NCBI RefSeq assembly: GCF_963576675.1
Contig: NC_088917.1
Location: 14,908,001-14,972,000, forward strand
Source of the DNA: Euphorbia lathyris
Lineage: Eukaryota; Streptophyta; Magnoliopsida; Malpighiales; Euphorbiaceae
DNA length: 64,000 bases
Direction: 5' to 3'
Shown here piece after piece: positions 44,973-54,639 of the stretch (position 1 is its first letter; each line of letters begins with the position of its first letter). Position numbers and translations under genes: made by a program. The notes beneath the pieces were generated by a model. It saw only the letters and a list, made by a program, of their open reading frames with translations. It was not told the origin of the DNA and made no database searches.

Positions 44973-45283
44973 AATAGTTCATGTAATAGCTCAACATCTC
45001 ACTCAACAGATTGTGGAATAAACAAGTCACATACTCTTAAGTTCTCCAATCCCACTATCATAGGAGTAGAAATCCTCTGAATATGGGGTCCCGAAGCCAC
45101 GGGTCCTTCCACACATTTATCGATGTTCCATCTCCAATCTTCCACCTGCCTCCATTCTGTAGCAATAATCGAGAACTCCAAATGCTTCGCCAAATAAAGT
45201 TGGGCGAATAGCCCAATTTTGCAAAATCCCCCTCTGGATTATTATGGAATTTTTAAAATATTAAATATACATTTTATCTATCA

Positions 45284-45325
<42 letters not shown>
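45284..45325. repeat. (AAT)n microsatellite
   Basis: About 14 uninterrupted AAT units. A shorter ATT run occurs at about 47990-48012. Confidence 0.95.
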
Positions 45326-45326
<1 letters not shown>

Positions 45327-45766
45327 TCTAGCAAAAAAATATAATAGTAATAAATAGAGATAAAAATAAATTACATTTATATTTAAAGGTATTTTGTGAT
45401 TGATTTTTTTTTTTTGAAAAATATTTTGCTATTGATTATTAATTCATGTTGCATTTATTTTTTACTAATCTTTGAAATTGATTTTATTCATAATTTCAAT
45501 CTTGAATTATACTATAAATAATTTATATATTTATAATCATTAAAAGTAAAAATGGTTTTAATTAGTTTTTATACCAATTAAGGTTGATTTGAGTGGTTAA
45601 AGGTTTTAAGTCGTTTAAGTTAAATCTCGAATCGAGAAATCAGAAAAACTATATAAAAAAAAACTAGTATTTTTATATTTTATCGGAAAGAAAAGAGACA
45701 GAGATGACTAATTTTGGTATTTGCAAGAATAAAATGGATTAAATTGAACTTTTGATATATTTTTTT

Positions 45767-46076
45767 GGGTCAAATACATGAATATCATAAATAACTACAA
45801 AATTACAACTAAATCATATTATCAAATTTAATTCTTAATATGACATTATTTTCTATATATTACAAATAAAGTATGATTTTACACCCTAATTTAAAAATTC
45901 TACACCAAATTCATAAATCCTAAATTCTAGAAAATATATCCTAAACACATAATTTATAAATTCTAATCCTTAAAATATATTAAAAATGTTGATTTTACTA
46001 GTTTAACATGATTCAAAATCATTACTTTATGTAGTTATAAATAAATTTTCAAATCTGAATTTCTATGTAAATTTCT
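45767..46076. repeat. dispersed 300-bp repeat, copy 2
   Basis: Same-orientation copy of 27764-28064, beginning GGGTCAAATACATGAATATC. Homology is continuous, with many point changes and short indels. Confidence 0.6.
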
Positions 46077-46839
46077 CAGTTTTTTTCCGATTTCTCACTT
46101 GGACACTTTTTAAATTTAATTCTTTTTTAATTAGAGCTTTCTTAATTAATAATTTTGATGTAATTTGAGATGACCACATTAATTGAATATTACTTAAGAT
46201 TTTTTTAGGTCTTCAAGTGATGGCTAATTATTTATTAAAAAAATAAACTGATGGCTAATTAAATTGGTCCCACAGCTTTCTCTTAATTATTAATTTCATT
46301 TAATTTTTAATAAATTCCAATTAACTTCAAAAAAAAAAATGTTTCAATCACAATGATTTACAGTTTGACTATAAAAGGAAATAAAATTAAGCAATTTATT
46401 TTCTAATATTAAAGAGTAAAGTTTAAATCATGTTATCTTTTCACCAACAGAAACATTATTATATAATTATAGTAATTGAGAAAAATTGTCTAGTTTGATT
46501 ACCAATTTATGTTCAAGTACTTATTCTTTAACGTATGCCAAAAGTCATTTATTTTTATTTTTATTTTGAAAAATATATCTAAGATTTTTAAGAAAATAGT
46601 ATTAAAAAATTTCTGTGATTTGTCCTATTTATAAATACTGACATGTAATTTAAAAGTTTGCAAATAGAAAAAATTTGGTATATTTTAGTAACAAAACACA
46701 ATATTTAAAAAAAGTACATGTGTATACACATAGAAAGTCTCAGAATCTTCTTCTTATTCGTTTGCCATCATCCCTTCTCATGTTTTCTTCGTTCTAACAT
46801 TCTAATTAGGTTTACTTAGAGGAGAAAGTAGGAAGTAGG

Positions 46840-47110
46840 AAGGAAGCATGTCGACTCCTCACATCTATGATTTAGATTTAGTTTTTAGTTTCAGATTTAT
46901 TTTTTCTTGTTGGTTTTGTAGTCTATATACTTTATCGAGCTTTTTTTTCGTCAGATCTGCACATGTTTTTTTTTCATTTATTCTTTTTTCGGTCTTAGCA
47001 AGAGCGGAAAAGTTTCATCTTGTCCATAGATCTAGATCTATGTGGTTGCAGAAAAAAGGACTCAGATTCGAATGTCCGGAACAACCTAAATGATGGAGAA
47101 TGGATTATAA
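46840..47110. repeat. dispersed repeat shared with 58270-58590 (inverted)
   Basis: Around 47020-47090 the sequence TAGATCTATGTGGTTGCAG with the following CAGATTCGAATGTCCGGA-like stretch matches, in reverse orientation, the region 58290-58420 (TAGATCTACGTGGTTGCA, CAGATTTGAATGTTCGAA). The 81-codon frame over it has a hydrophobic, Phe-rich composition and no homologue that I recognise. I read the region as an old transposon fragment rather than a gene. Confidence 0.4.
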
Positions 47111-47129
47111 ACGGTTTTCCAACGGGATT

Positions 47130-48360
47130 CGACTTACGATAATCGGAACTAACGGGATAATTTAAGATATTATGTTATGTTAATTAAATATACACATATT
47201 TCTATTTCTATTTTTAAACTATATATATATTTCTTTTTAATTACTTTCTCAACTTTTAAATTTAAATTGATGACTAAAAGAGTATTTAAACTTTAAATTT
47301 GTATTTTTTGTGCATTTGCATGATTACATTTATAATTTTATTTTGTGAAAAAAGTAATTGTTTAATTCATAGAAAAAATAGTGCATCTCGATATAAGTAA
47401 TTAAAAAATCACAATCCAGAAGTACATAAGAGGAGCTTGAATCTGCATCTTTAATATCATAGATCATAATAGAGCAATAGTAGACAATGCTTGAAACTGT
47501 TTTTGACACAACGACGGGAAACACTCTCCACCCATAATCGAATTCAAAATCTTTTAATCAAGAAATGGATTCATGATCTTTCAATGAGTCATATCTATGT
47601 GGTATAGTAGACAAAACTCTTATGTCTTCCTATGAATGAAAAATGATAACACCCATATAAAGAGACAAACCACAACTACCTATATAGGAAGACAGACACG
47701 ACCACTCATATAGAGAGAAAAATAAGAAAGAACAAAAAAAATTCAAATAAAATAGAAACTATAAAACCTATCGTAATAGTAGATTGATCAAACAATTTGT
47801 TTAATAAAGAAAAAAAAACTCAAAGAAAAAATAAAGAAATGGCTTATCTTCCGGCTAAAAATCAGAAGAAAACCATAAAATCTGGTCAAAGAACTTGAAA
47901 ATTTTCTTAATGGCTAGAGTTACTCCCCGGTATATTTTTAATGCTTATAATTTTATTTTGAATCATTGATCTCAATATTAACTTAGTCTTTATTATTATT
48001 ATTATTATTATTTGTTATGCTTTTAAGTATATTTATGATTAATCCAACGGATGTGGTTGAGCGAGAGCGGCTTTTCTACCCTTAACTAAGAGTGAGGCTT
48101 TGAATTTCACTTTGCATATGTCTGGATGTAAATATGACGTAAAAGTACCGCTGTAGTGATGCAGACTCTCCAAAATTACCTCATAATTTAATAAAAAGAA
48201 TATGATTTCTTTGTTTACTCACAATAATTTTATTTTTATTTGCATTTGAATAACTATATTAAGCTTAACAAACCGAATACAATTACGCTTTTATCCTTTA
48301 ATTTACTAAAAAAAACAATCTATACTATTTTTTCCATTAAATGAATACGAAATTACTTCT
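47130..48360. other. AT-rich spacer, no gene
   Basis: Nothing recognisable apart from A-rich tracts, a short ATT run and small open frames without motifs. Confidence 0.6.
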
Positions 48361-48365
48361 CTTCT

Positions 48366-48772
48366 GGGTGTTTGTTAGAAGGGATATAGGAGGTGAGATA
48401 TGGATAAAAAAACACGAGATAAGTTATACCTTGTTTGTTTGGGAGATAGAAGAGTGAGACGGGTGAGGGATAAGCCTCTTATCCCTCAAATCCTATACCC
48501 AGGAGGGGGTGGTATAAGGAGGCGAGATAAGCTCCTGCGATTTTAATAGGATGGAAAAGTTCATCTTATCCTTCAAATTAATGTTATTTAATTTAAATAA
48601 TGTTAAAATAGTAAAATGTATTATTTTATCCCCATCTCTATCCTACATACCAAACATTGAATAATAATTCTCGTTTATCACATGTTTATCCTTATCCCAA
48701 CCATTTATCTTTATCTCTATCCCAACCTTTATCCCTATCCCTATCCCTATCCCAATAGAATACCAACCCCCC
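48366..48772. mobile_element. possible Tourist/Harbinger-type MITE
   Basis: Ends GGGTGTTTGTTAGAAGG and, inverted, GGGGGTTGGTATTCTATTGG. The interior is rich in GGGATA/TATCCC motifs arranged symmetrically (GAGGGATAAG...CTTATCCCTC at 48469-48500). GGGTGTTTGKTA-like ends occur in plant Harbinger MITEs. No 3-bp target duplication could be assigned with confidence. Confidence 0.35.
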
Positions 48773-49179
48773 GTAAATTACTAAACTATATTCTAATACT
48801 TAATTAGAGTTAGTAGATAATAATTAATTATTATTAATCCAAGTTGAGGTATAATTTTATCCTTTTATATATAAAAACAAAAAGGGACAAACCCATATGT
48901 ACAGCTAATGTACTATAAGTCCTTGCCTAATATTTATGATCAAATTGCCATCCATCCACCATGTCAATTACTTTGCTCTTTCTTCATGCCTCCTATTATT
49001 AATTAAGAATTAAATTGTATATTAATTAACCGATCATCAATAACGTCGATATCTATTTTAAAGAGACTGTTAATATAAGTAAAAGATTTACTGTCATTTC
49101 AATTAGTTTTTGTTCATTTCAATTACTTTCGTTTAATTTCTGTTAGTTTCAATCAGTTCCATATTTCCACCATGTATTT

Positions 49180-49345
49180 TTAATTCCACAAATTAATTAG
49201 GTTGTCAGGACTCGAACTCTCGATCATTTGGTCCAAAAGACCCTGATACCATATCATGGAACCAATTGAACTAAAAACTCAAACTGATAGTTAAGACGCG
49301 CAATCATAGATCTTACATTAATCTCTGACAGTTAAGATACTGTTA
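49180..49345 (-). repeat. tRNA-related SINE-like repeat, copy 1
   Basis: On the minus strand it carries TGGTATCAGGGTC and a pol III B-box-like GAGAGTTCGAGTCCTGACA, followed by AATTAATTTGTGGAATTAAA. It is the same unit as 49735-49870 but more diverged. Confidence 0.45.
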
Positions 49346-49614
49346 ATTTTTTTTTATCACCCTTACGTTAATATTGGGCATTAGATTTCCATTCCATTTT
49401 TAATGATCCACTTAGAGGTCGCAATTATGGAGGTCGTATCTTTTTTGTGTCATGTCAGTTTTGAGTAAGTGTCAAATTGATTCAACTGTAATCTAACCCA
49501 AAAACTTTTATATCAACATCGTGTTAACCTAACCAGGTTAGTATAGTTGTCAAAAAAACCAAGTTAGTATCGATTTCTTGTTGTGTTTTCGAATCATATG
49601 TAATTTTATTATAT

Positions 49615-49870
49615 ATGTATAATGACTGTCATGGAACCGTTTGAACTAAAAGCTCGACACACCCCCACATGCAAATGTCCATTGGGCTTGCAGCGTGCAC
49701 AACACAGGCCCATCCCACCATGTGTTTTAATTCCACAAATTAATGAGGTTGTCGGGACTCGAACCCTCGACCGTTTGGTCCAAGAGGCTCTGATACCATG
49801 TCATGGAACCGATTGAACTAAAAGCTCGAGCTTATAGTTAAGGCTCAACATAGATCTTATATTAATCTCC
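49615..49870 (-). repeat. tRNA-related SINE-like repeat, copy 2
   Basis: On the minus strand: GAGCTTTTAGTTCAATCGG, CATGACATGGTATCAGAGCC (possible A box), GTCGAGGGTTCGAGTCCCGA (the GGTTCGAGTCC B box is perfect), then a non-tRNA body ending in another GAGCTTTTAGTTCAAACGG at about 49635-49655. The A-box/B-box spacing of 25-30 bp fits a pol III promoter. No poly(A) tail or target duplication was identified, so SINE is the best guess rather than a certainty. Confidence 0.45.
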
Positions 49871-50469
49871 GATAATGACGGCTTTTAAAAAATGTAGAAC
49901 GATATAGTACTATTTTTAAATATTTTATATCATTTTAGATGAATATGTTAACAATAATAATCCAAAAAATTGCTAATATCATGTTGGAAGATCGTGTAAT
50001 GTGTTTATAACAATATAAGAGGTACGAGTCGTGTTTACAAGTAATAATTGTAATTTTATTAGTTTTATTAATAAAGATGTCATGTAAAAACATGAAAGTA
50101 TATAACAATAATTTTAAATATTCGTGTTATTTCCAAGTTAGCACGTCAACCTTAATCCAATCCAAAAATTTCCGTATCAATATAAAAATGATACATTACC
50201 TGCTAACTTAAATTCAAATACTAAAATTACGTATTAATTTCACATCGTGTAATCTGATCGCGTGTACTTTTTCCGCTTCTAAACTTAGCCATTTTACATT
50301 TAGATTTATTGCAATATGTGAAGAAAACTGCCCATTTTAATCAGCATTTTGCCTAACTACTTGTCATCATTTTGCCTAACTATTTTAATCAAAACGATCT
50401 TAGATTTTAGTTTGGTTAACTAACCAAACTCACAATAACTAAACTAAATATAGCTAACACAACATTCTC

Positions 50470-50945
50470 TTAAAAAAAAAATTAATAGATCATTTCTCTC
50501 GTGAACTTGTCTAAAAAAGATTGATTGATCTCTGCACTTTCAAAATATCCGATAGGCATCTCAACTTGCATAAAATGTTCCGTTAACCCATGAACTTGCT
50601 TAAAATGTAATCAATTGATCACTCGGTTGCAAAAAAAAGTAAATTAAATGCGGAAAATATATTGCACGAGTCTTAAATGCGGTATTAATATAGAACATAA
50701 ATTTTATAGTTGAGCAAGTAATATATTTTTGAATTATGTAATAACATTCTAAGTTACGTAGAATACATCTTCCGCATTTAACTTACTTTTTTGTAACCGA
50801 GTGATCAATTGATTACATTTTACGCAAGTTTAAGGAGCTAACTTAACATTTTATGTAAGTTGAGGGGACTATCGAAACATTTTGAAAGTTTAGAGGAACA
50901 ATTAACATTTTGGATAAGTTCAAGGAGCAATATAATGCCTTAATC
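50470..50945. mobile_element. palindromic MITE, about 475 bp
   Basis: The two arms pair over about 190 bp. AATGTAATCAATTGATCACTCGGTT at 50606-50630 has its inverted copy at 50795-50820, and AATGCGGAAAATATATTGCA at 50648 pairs with the TGTATTCTACG side at about 50765. The central region is AT-rich. The outer edges and target duplication are unclear. Confidence 0.6.
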
Positions 50946-51075
50946 CTAAGAAAAACTAAATAAAGTCATGGATATCACACAAATAATTTAGAATAATTTT
51001 ATTTACAAATTAATATTATTTAAGTTTTTTTTAGATTATTATAAAAAAAATGGTTATACTTTTATGATTATATAA

Positions 51076-51758
51076 GGCCTAATGCATACCCAGCCCCCTA
51101 AAGTTATCCATTTTGTTCATTTAACCCCCTCACCTTACGGGACAACCCTTTAACCCCCTAAATTCTATAAAAAATGGTATTTCTCACCCCCTTAACTTGT
51201 CCATTTATCCCCCAACTCATAGAATGTTCTATTTACCCCCCTTAACTCCATAAAAGTGGTATTTTTCACCCCTTACAATCCGTTATCGAAGTCTAAATTG
51301 ATAACTTTTTTTAAACGTTAAACCTATATTTATGTTTTCCATAAAAGTGGAACCTAAATTGACACTTTCCCAAAAATCATAGGCTCATTTCAGTACATTA
51401 TCCCTACATATAATGTATTTAACTTGTTTATATTAATGTTCTTGTTATTTGTATTTTTTATTCGTTCTTTCTCCATTCAAATTTTTTTACTACTATAAAG
51501 GGATAAGAAATACCATTTTTATGAAATTAAGAGGGTAAATAGGATCATAAGTGGTGAGAAATACCACTTTTATGGAGTTAAGGGGGTAAATAGAATATTC
51601 GATGAGTTGAGAAGGGGTAAAATGACAAATTTGGACAAGTTAAGGGGGTGAGAAATACCATTTTTATGGAGTTTAGGGGGTTAAAGGGTTGTCCCGTAAG
51701 GTGAGAGGGTTAAATGAACAAAACGGACAACTTTAGGGGGCTGGATATGCATTAGGCC
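51076..51758. mobile_element. 683-bp Mutator-type MITE with 9-bp TSD
   Basis: Begins GGCCTAATGCATACCCAGCC, ends with the inverted counterpart, and has arms of about 230 bp built of C-run motifs (TTAACCCCCT, TTCACCCCTT). Perfect 9-bp duplication ATTATATAA at 51067-51075 and 51759-51767. It encodes nothing. Confidence 0.88.
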
Positions 51759-52024
51759 ATTATATAAATAAGAGTTGTTTACCTGTTAAATTATTATAAG
51801 GGTAATGCTATTTACCGCAATATTTTTTCCACCTACCGCACTATTTTGACACTTTTGCCCTCCTCATAATTTCAATTAAAAAAAACAAAAATCTCAAATC
51901 CTCTTTAGCTTTTTGGTTTTTCAAAAAACCCGACCTAAAACAACATACCGCCAAAGTCAGGAGCGGGTAAAGGCTTCATGAAACCTCCCGTAAGTTTTTT
52001 TTTAAAAAAATTACTCAAAAATCA

Positions 52025-52057
52025 CGGGTTTCGCCTCCGAATTGGAGGCGAAACCCG
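52025..52057. repeat. perfect 14-bp inverted repeat
   Basis: CGGGTTTCGCCTCC and its complement separated by GAATT, just inside the left part of the MULE before the first array. Confidence 0.92.
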
Positions 52058-52088
52058 GATGATTATGAACTAAACGGTCAGTCCGTGT

Positions 52089-52317
52089 CGTTTCCGCCAC
52101 GGGTGGAACGGACGAACTGTCCATTCCACCGTCGGCGGAAACGGCACGGCCGTTCGTTCCACTTTACGGTGGAACGAACGGCGCCTTCGTTCCACTGTAC
52201 GGTGGAACGAAAGGCGCTACCGTTCCACCGTAAAGTGGAACGATGGCCATGCTCGTTCCGCCTTATGGCGGAACGAGCGGCGCATCCGTTCCGCCGTACT
52301 CCGCAACAACAAACTTC
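52089..52317. repeat. 33-bp tandem array, each unit with a 22-bp palindrome
   Basis: CGTTCC (or a variant) starts at 52122, 52155, 52188, 52221, 52254 and 52287, exactly 33 bp apart, with a further degenerate unit at about 52089. Each unit holds a palindrome of the form CGTTCCACCGTA..GTGGAACG (A/G and inner bases vary, and some arms change in a compensating way) plus an 11-bp spacer. As 33 is a multiple of 3, the array is open in several frames. It has a high GC content in AT-rich surroundings. Confidence 0.9.
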
Positions 52318-53485
52318 GCAACAACCCCAACTGCTCCTTATGCACCAACCACGTCTCCTCAACGTACGAGATAAGAGTTTGGTACCTGCTCATCGAATCC
52401 TTCATTTTGCCCAGATTGTCCTCGTACTCCGCAATGGATAAAGATTCAATTAATGTTCTCCATTTTCCATTCTTGAATTTGTCGGCAATTGATTTGTCTC
52501 CCATGATTCTGTATGCCCGATCTTCTACATCCTTGTTTATATGCCAGGTGCATAGCAAATGTGTTGTATGTGGGAAAACATCCAGAATCGGTTTCAACAA
52601 CCCCAACTCCCTATCACTAACGATAACAGTCGGGTTGAGATCAAACCCAATCAAAACCCTCAGCCGCTGCAGGACCCAACGGTAACTTCCTTCAGTCTCA
52701 TCTTTAATGATGGCATATGCGATCTTGAAATTGTTATTGCAAGGCGTCATCCCAACAATTTCAACAAATGGCATTTTGTACTTGTTGGTTTTGTACGTGG
52801 AATCAATGCCGATGTACCAGTGATAAGTCTTGAATAAATCTACTGATTCTGGATGTACCATAAACACATGTGTAATGATGCTGGAATCACCCTCAGTTTG
52901 CGTATAAAGAGCATACTTGTTCTCGAGAGCGATATGATAGAACTGACTAGCCAAGTCTCTACCTTCAAACCCATCATTCCTCATCTTATCTCTATAGTTG
53001 TAGACGTGCTTAATTGCTGGGTGGTCTTCAGGATGCTTTTCTTTAATGGCTGCTAAAATAGCACAAGACTTTGCTTGAGCCGAACTCATATCACGAACGA
53101 TTAATTTAGATGCGATACTGAGTCCGCTCATCTGCCGACTTCCCTCTGGATACACACGTAACGAATGATTGTGCTGACCAGTTAATCCAGCCTTAGCCTT
53201 TATCCTCCAACCAGTAAGGTCTAACCGTTGATAGGCTTTAATCTCAAATTTACACCTGCACGCTTTAGTTTTCGTTTTTCGTATTAACCCTGCATCATCT
53301 GTTTTCCCTCTGTAGCGTTCACCCCGTAAACATCTCAATTGCTTTTGCTTTCCACCATTTTTATGCGAAGATATTGTAATCTCAAACCCAATTCGAATAG
53401 CTACCTGTTTTGCCCAAGTAACAGCATCTTCACACGAAGCGAAAACGGTGTCCGTTATAAAAAGGAGAACTGTAATCAATGCCAT
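52217..53485 (-). pseudogene. MuDR/FAR1-like transposase, C-terminally replaced by repeats
   Basis: From the N-terminus: a FAR1-type DNA-binding region (CEDAVTWAKQVAIRIGFEI, then KACRCKFEIKA and HNHSL, with WRKY-GCM1-like Cys and His residues) at about residues 20-110, a spacer, and then the MULE transposase core with YHWYIGIDSTYKTNKY (first catalytic Asp), VIVSDRELGLL (second) and HLLCTWHINKDVE (the C-x-x-H helix). Homology ends at HKEQLGLL near 52320. The frame then runs into the 33-bp array and reads 11-residue repeats (VER.....SFH). The SWIM zinc finger expected after the core is missing. A short upstream exon (ATG at 54092, donor at 54049) is possible, but joining it requires a small shift near 53455. 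Probably inactive. Confidence 0.8.
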
Positions 53486-53751
53486 CCGGTTGCCAATCTT
53501 CTAACGGTTCCTAAATATATAAAAAATGCATAATATGTATTAACAATACGCAAAAAAAAATGTTAAAAAATGACATTCGGTTGCATAATAGGTATTAACA
53601 ATACATGTAAAAATTTAAAAATTTAAATTTAGGGCTTAGTCGGGTTAAAAAATACAATTCCGCACTTGTTCGGGCCTCGTATAGGCTAAACGGACAGGCT
53701 GCCCGGTTAAAATGCGGCAAATTGGTCAAATTATGCCTAAATGGGCAGCCT

Positions 53752-53965
53752 GCCCGTTCCACCGTACGTGGGAACAGGCAAGTCACGCCGCGCGCGCCGA
53801 CGGCGGAACGAGCGGCATGCGCTGCTCGTTCCGCAGGCCGAACGGGCAGCGCTCCGCTCGTTCCGCCCGCGGAACGAGCAGCGCATGCCGCTCGTTCCGT
53901 AGGCCGAACGAGCGGCGCATGCCACGGCCGAACGGGCAGTTCGACCGTGCGGCCGAACAACATCG
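53752..53965. repeat. second, more degenerate GC-rich palindromic array
   Basis: CGTTCC occurs at 53755, 53827, 53859 and 53893, and GGCGGAACGAGCGG or GGCCGAACGGGCAG-type arms alternate with it at about 33-bp spacing. It lies between the transposase frame and the right TIR, on the other side of the gene from the first array, and uses the same CGTTCCGC / GCGGAACG arms. Frames of 60-120 codons across it on both strands are by-products. Confidence 0.8.
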
Positions 53966-54249
53966 GCCGCCCATTTAGGCCAATTCAATTAAAAAAAATT
54001 CAAAATTCAAAAAACGAAATTTAAATTTAAATTTATATCGTAGGATTACCTCTTGTACGAAATCATGGTCTTCGGGAATTATCGGGTCCATTTTCGTCCA
54101 ATTAGAGTTTTTAGGCTTGGGAGAAAAAGAGAGGAAAAAAAGTTTTGGTTTTTGAGTTTAAATTATGAGGAGGGCATAATTATCAAAACAGTGCGGTAGG
54201 TGGAAAAACATATTGCGGCAAATAGCAGCCCACTTATTATAATCAACAC

Positions 54250-54430
54250 ATGAATTTTCACATGCACCTTAATGAACAAGTGAATTAGTTCGTTCACCGT
54301 TAGATATAGGCTTATTAAATCTAAGTCTCATGATGCTTTGAATCTCCACCTTAGGATTCTAATAAGTCTAGATCTAACGGTGAATGAGCAAATTCTACTT
54401 GCTTATTAAAGTGCATGTAATCAAGACAAA
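54250..54430. mobile_element. palindromic MITE, same family as 27014-27193
   Basis: Arms CACATGCACCTTAATGAACA...TTCACCGTTAGAT and, inverted, TACATGCACTTTAATAAGCA...TTCACCGTTAGAT. A central region with CTCATGATGC separates them. It adjoins the right end of the MULE, which may have landed at its edge. No clean TSD was found. Confidence 0.65.
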
Positions 54431-54639
54431 CATTCTTAAATTTTTTTATTATAATCAACAAAAATAGCTTAATATATATATATTTCTTCAATTTTTTTTT
54501 ATATATAAGGACAACTCGAGTTGTAAGCCATTGTACTATAAATCCTTACCAATTATTTTTATTATGAAATTGCCCATCAATCCCTAACCCATTGCATGTG
54601 GACTGAATTGCTCTTGTTGTTTAATGTTACTTGAAAATA

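Larger units (their letters stand above)
41170..45240 (-). pseudogene. LINE relic split by two solo LTRs
   Basis: Three pieces of one ORF2 C-terminal region survive: 44973-45240 (WRWNIDKC, DLFIPQSVE), 43302-43629 (FGMGLKNGCYSVKTAYWLV, the zf-RVT start, RCVMCSLDTENC) and 41170-41945 (zf-RVT continuation with VPRFRIYGE, then the linker MILWSWWRAQNEKLW, then RNase H with VFETDSLVTVNAI). Excising each solo LTR and one copy of its 5-bp duplication brings the pieces into register; for example DTEN is followed directly by the CxHxFVxCP-like stretch. Stops and shifts are frequent. No endonuclease or RT core remains, and the true ends are uncertain. Confidence 0.8.
45241..46840. other. AT-rich spacer, no gene
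   Basis: No coding motif. Contains the (AAT)n tract and the second copy of the 300-bp dispersed repeat, annotated separately. The rest is homopolymer-rich. Confidence 0.6.
51800..54233 (-). mobile_element. compact MULE with truncated transposase and palindromic arrays
   Basis: TIRs of about 80 bp (left GGGTAATGCTATTTACCGCA, right inverted GTGGGCTGCTATTTGCCGCA, both with TTTCCACCTACCGCACT further in) and a perfect 9-bp duplication TTATTATAA at 51791-51799 and 54234-54242. It is only 2.4 kb, while autonomous MULEs are usually longer. The transposase gene runs leftward and lacks its C-terminal part. Two GC-rich blocks of about 33-bp palindromic repeats (52089-52317 and 53752-53965) and a 14-bp perfect hairpin (52025-52057) lie around it. 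It inserted only 24 bp from the right TSD of the MITE at 51076-51758. Confidence 0.88.

Noticed and set aside
46848..47093. 81-codon plus-strand frame, hydrophobic N-terminus
   Set aside because: The region is a dispersed repeat with an inverted relative at 58270-58590. The residues are Phe/Ser-rich from T-rich DNA, with no family match.
48735..48765. Run of TATCCC units resembling telomere repeat
   Set aside because: The plant telomere unit is TTTAGGG. These units belong to the symmetrical interior of the MITE-like repeat at 48366-48772.
52089..53965. Regular palindromic repeats resembling a CRISPR array
   Set aside because: The genome is plant nuclear, there are no cas genes, the units are back-to-back palindromes with 11-bp spacers rather than unique 30-bp spacers, and the arrays lie inside a MULE bounded by TIRs and a TSD.
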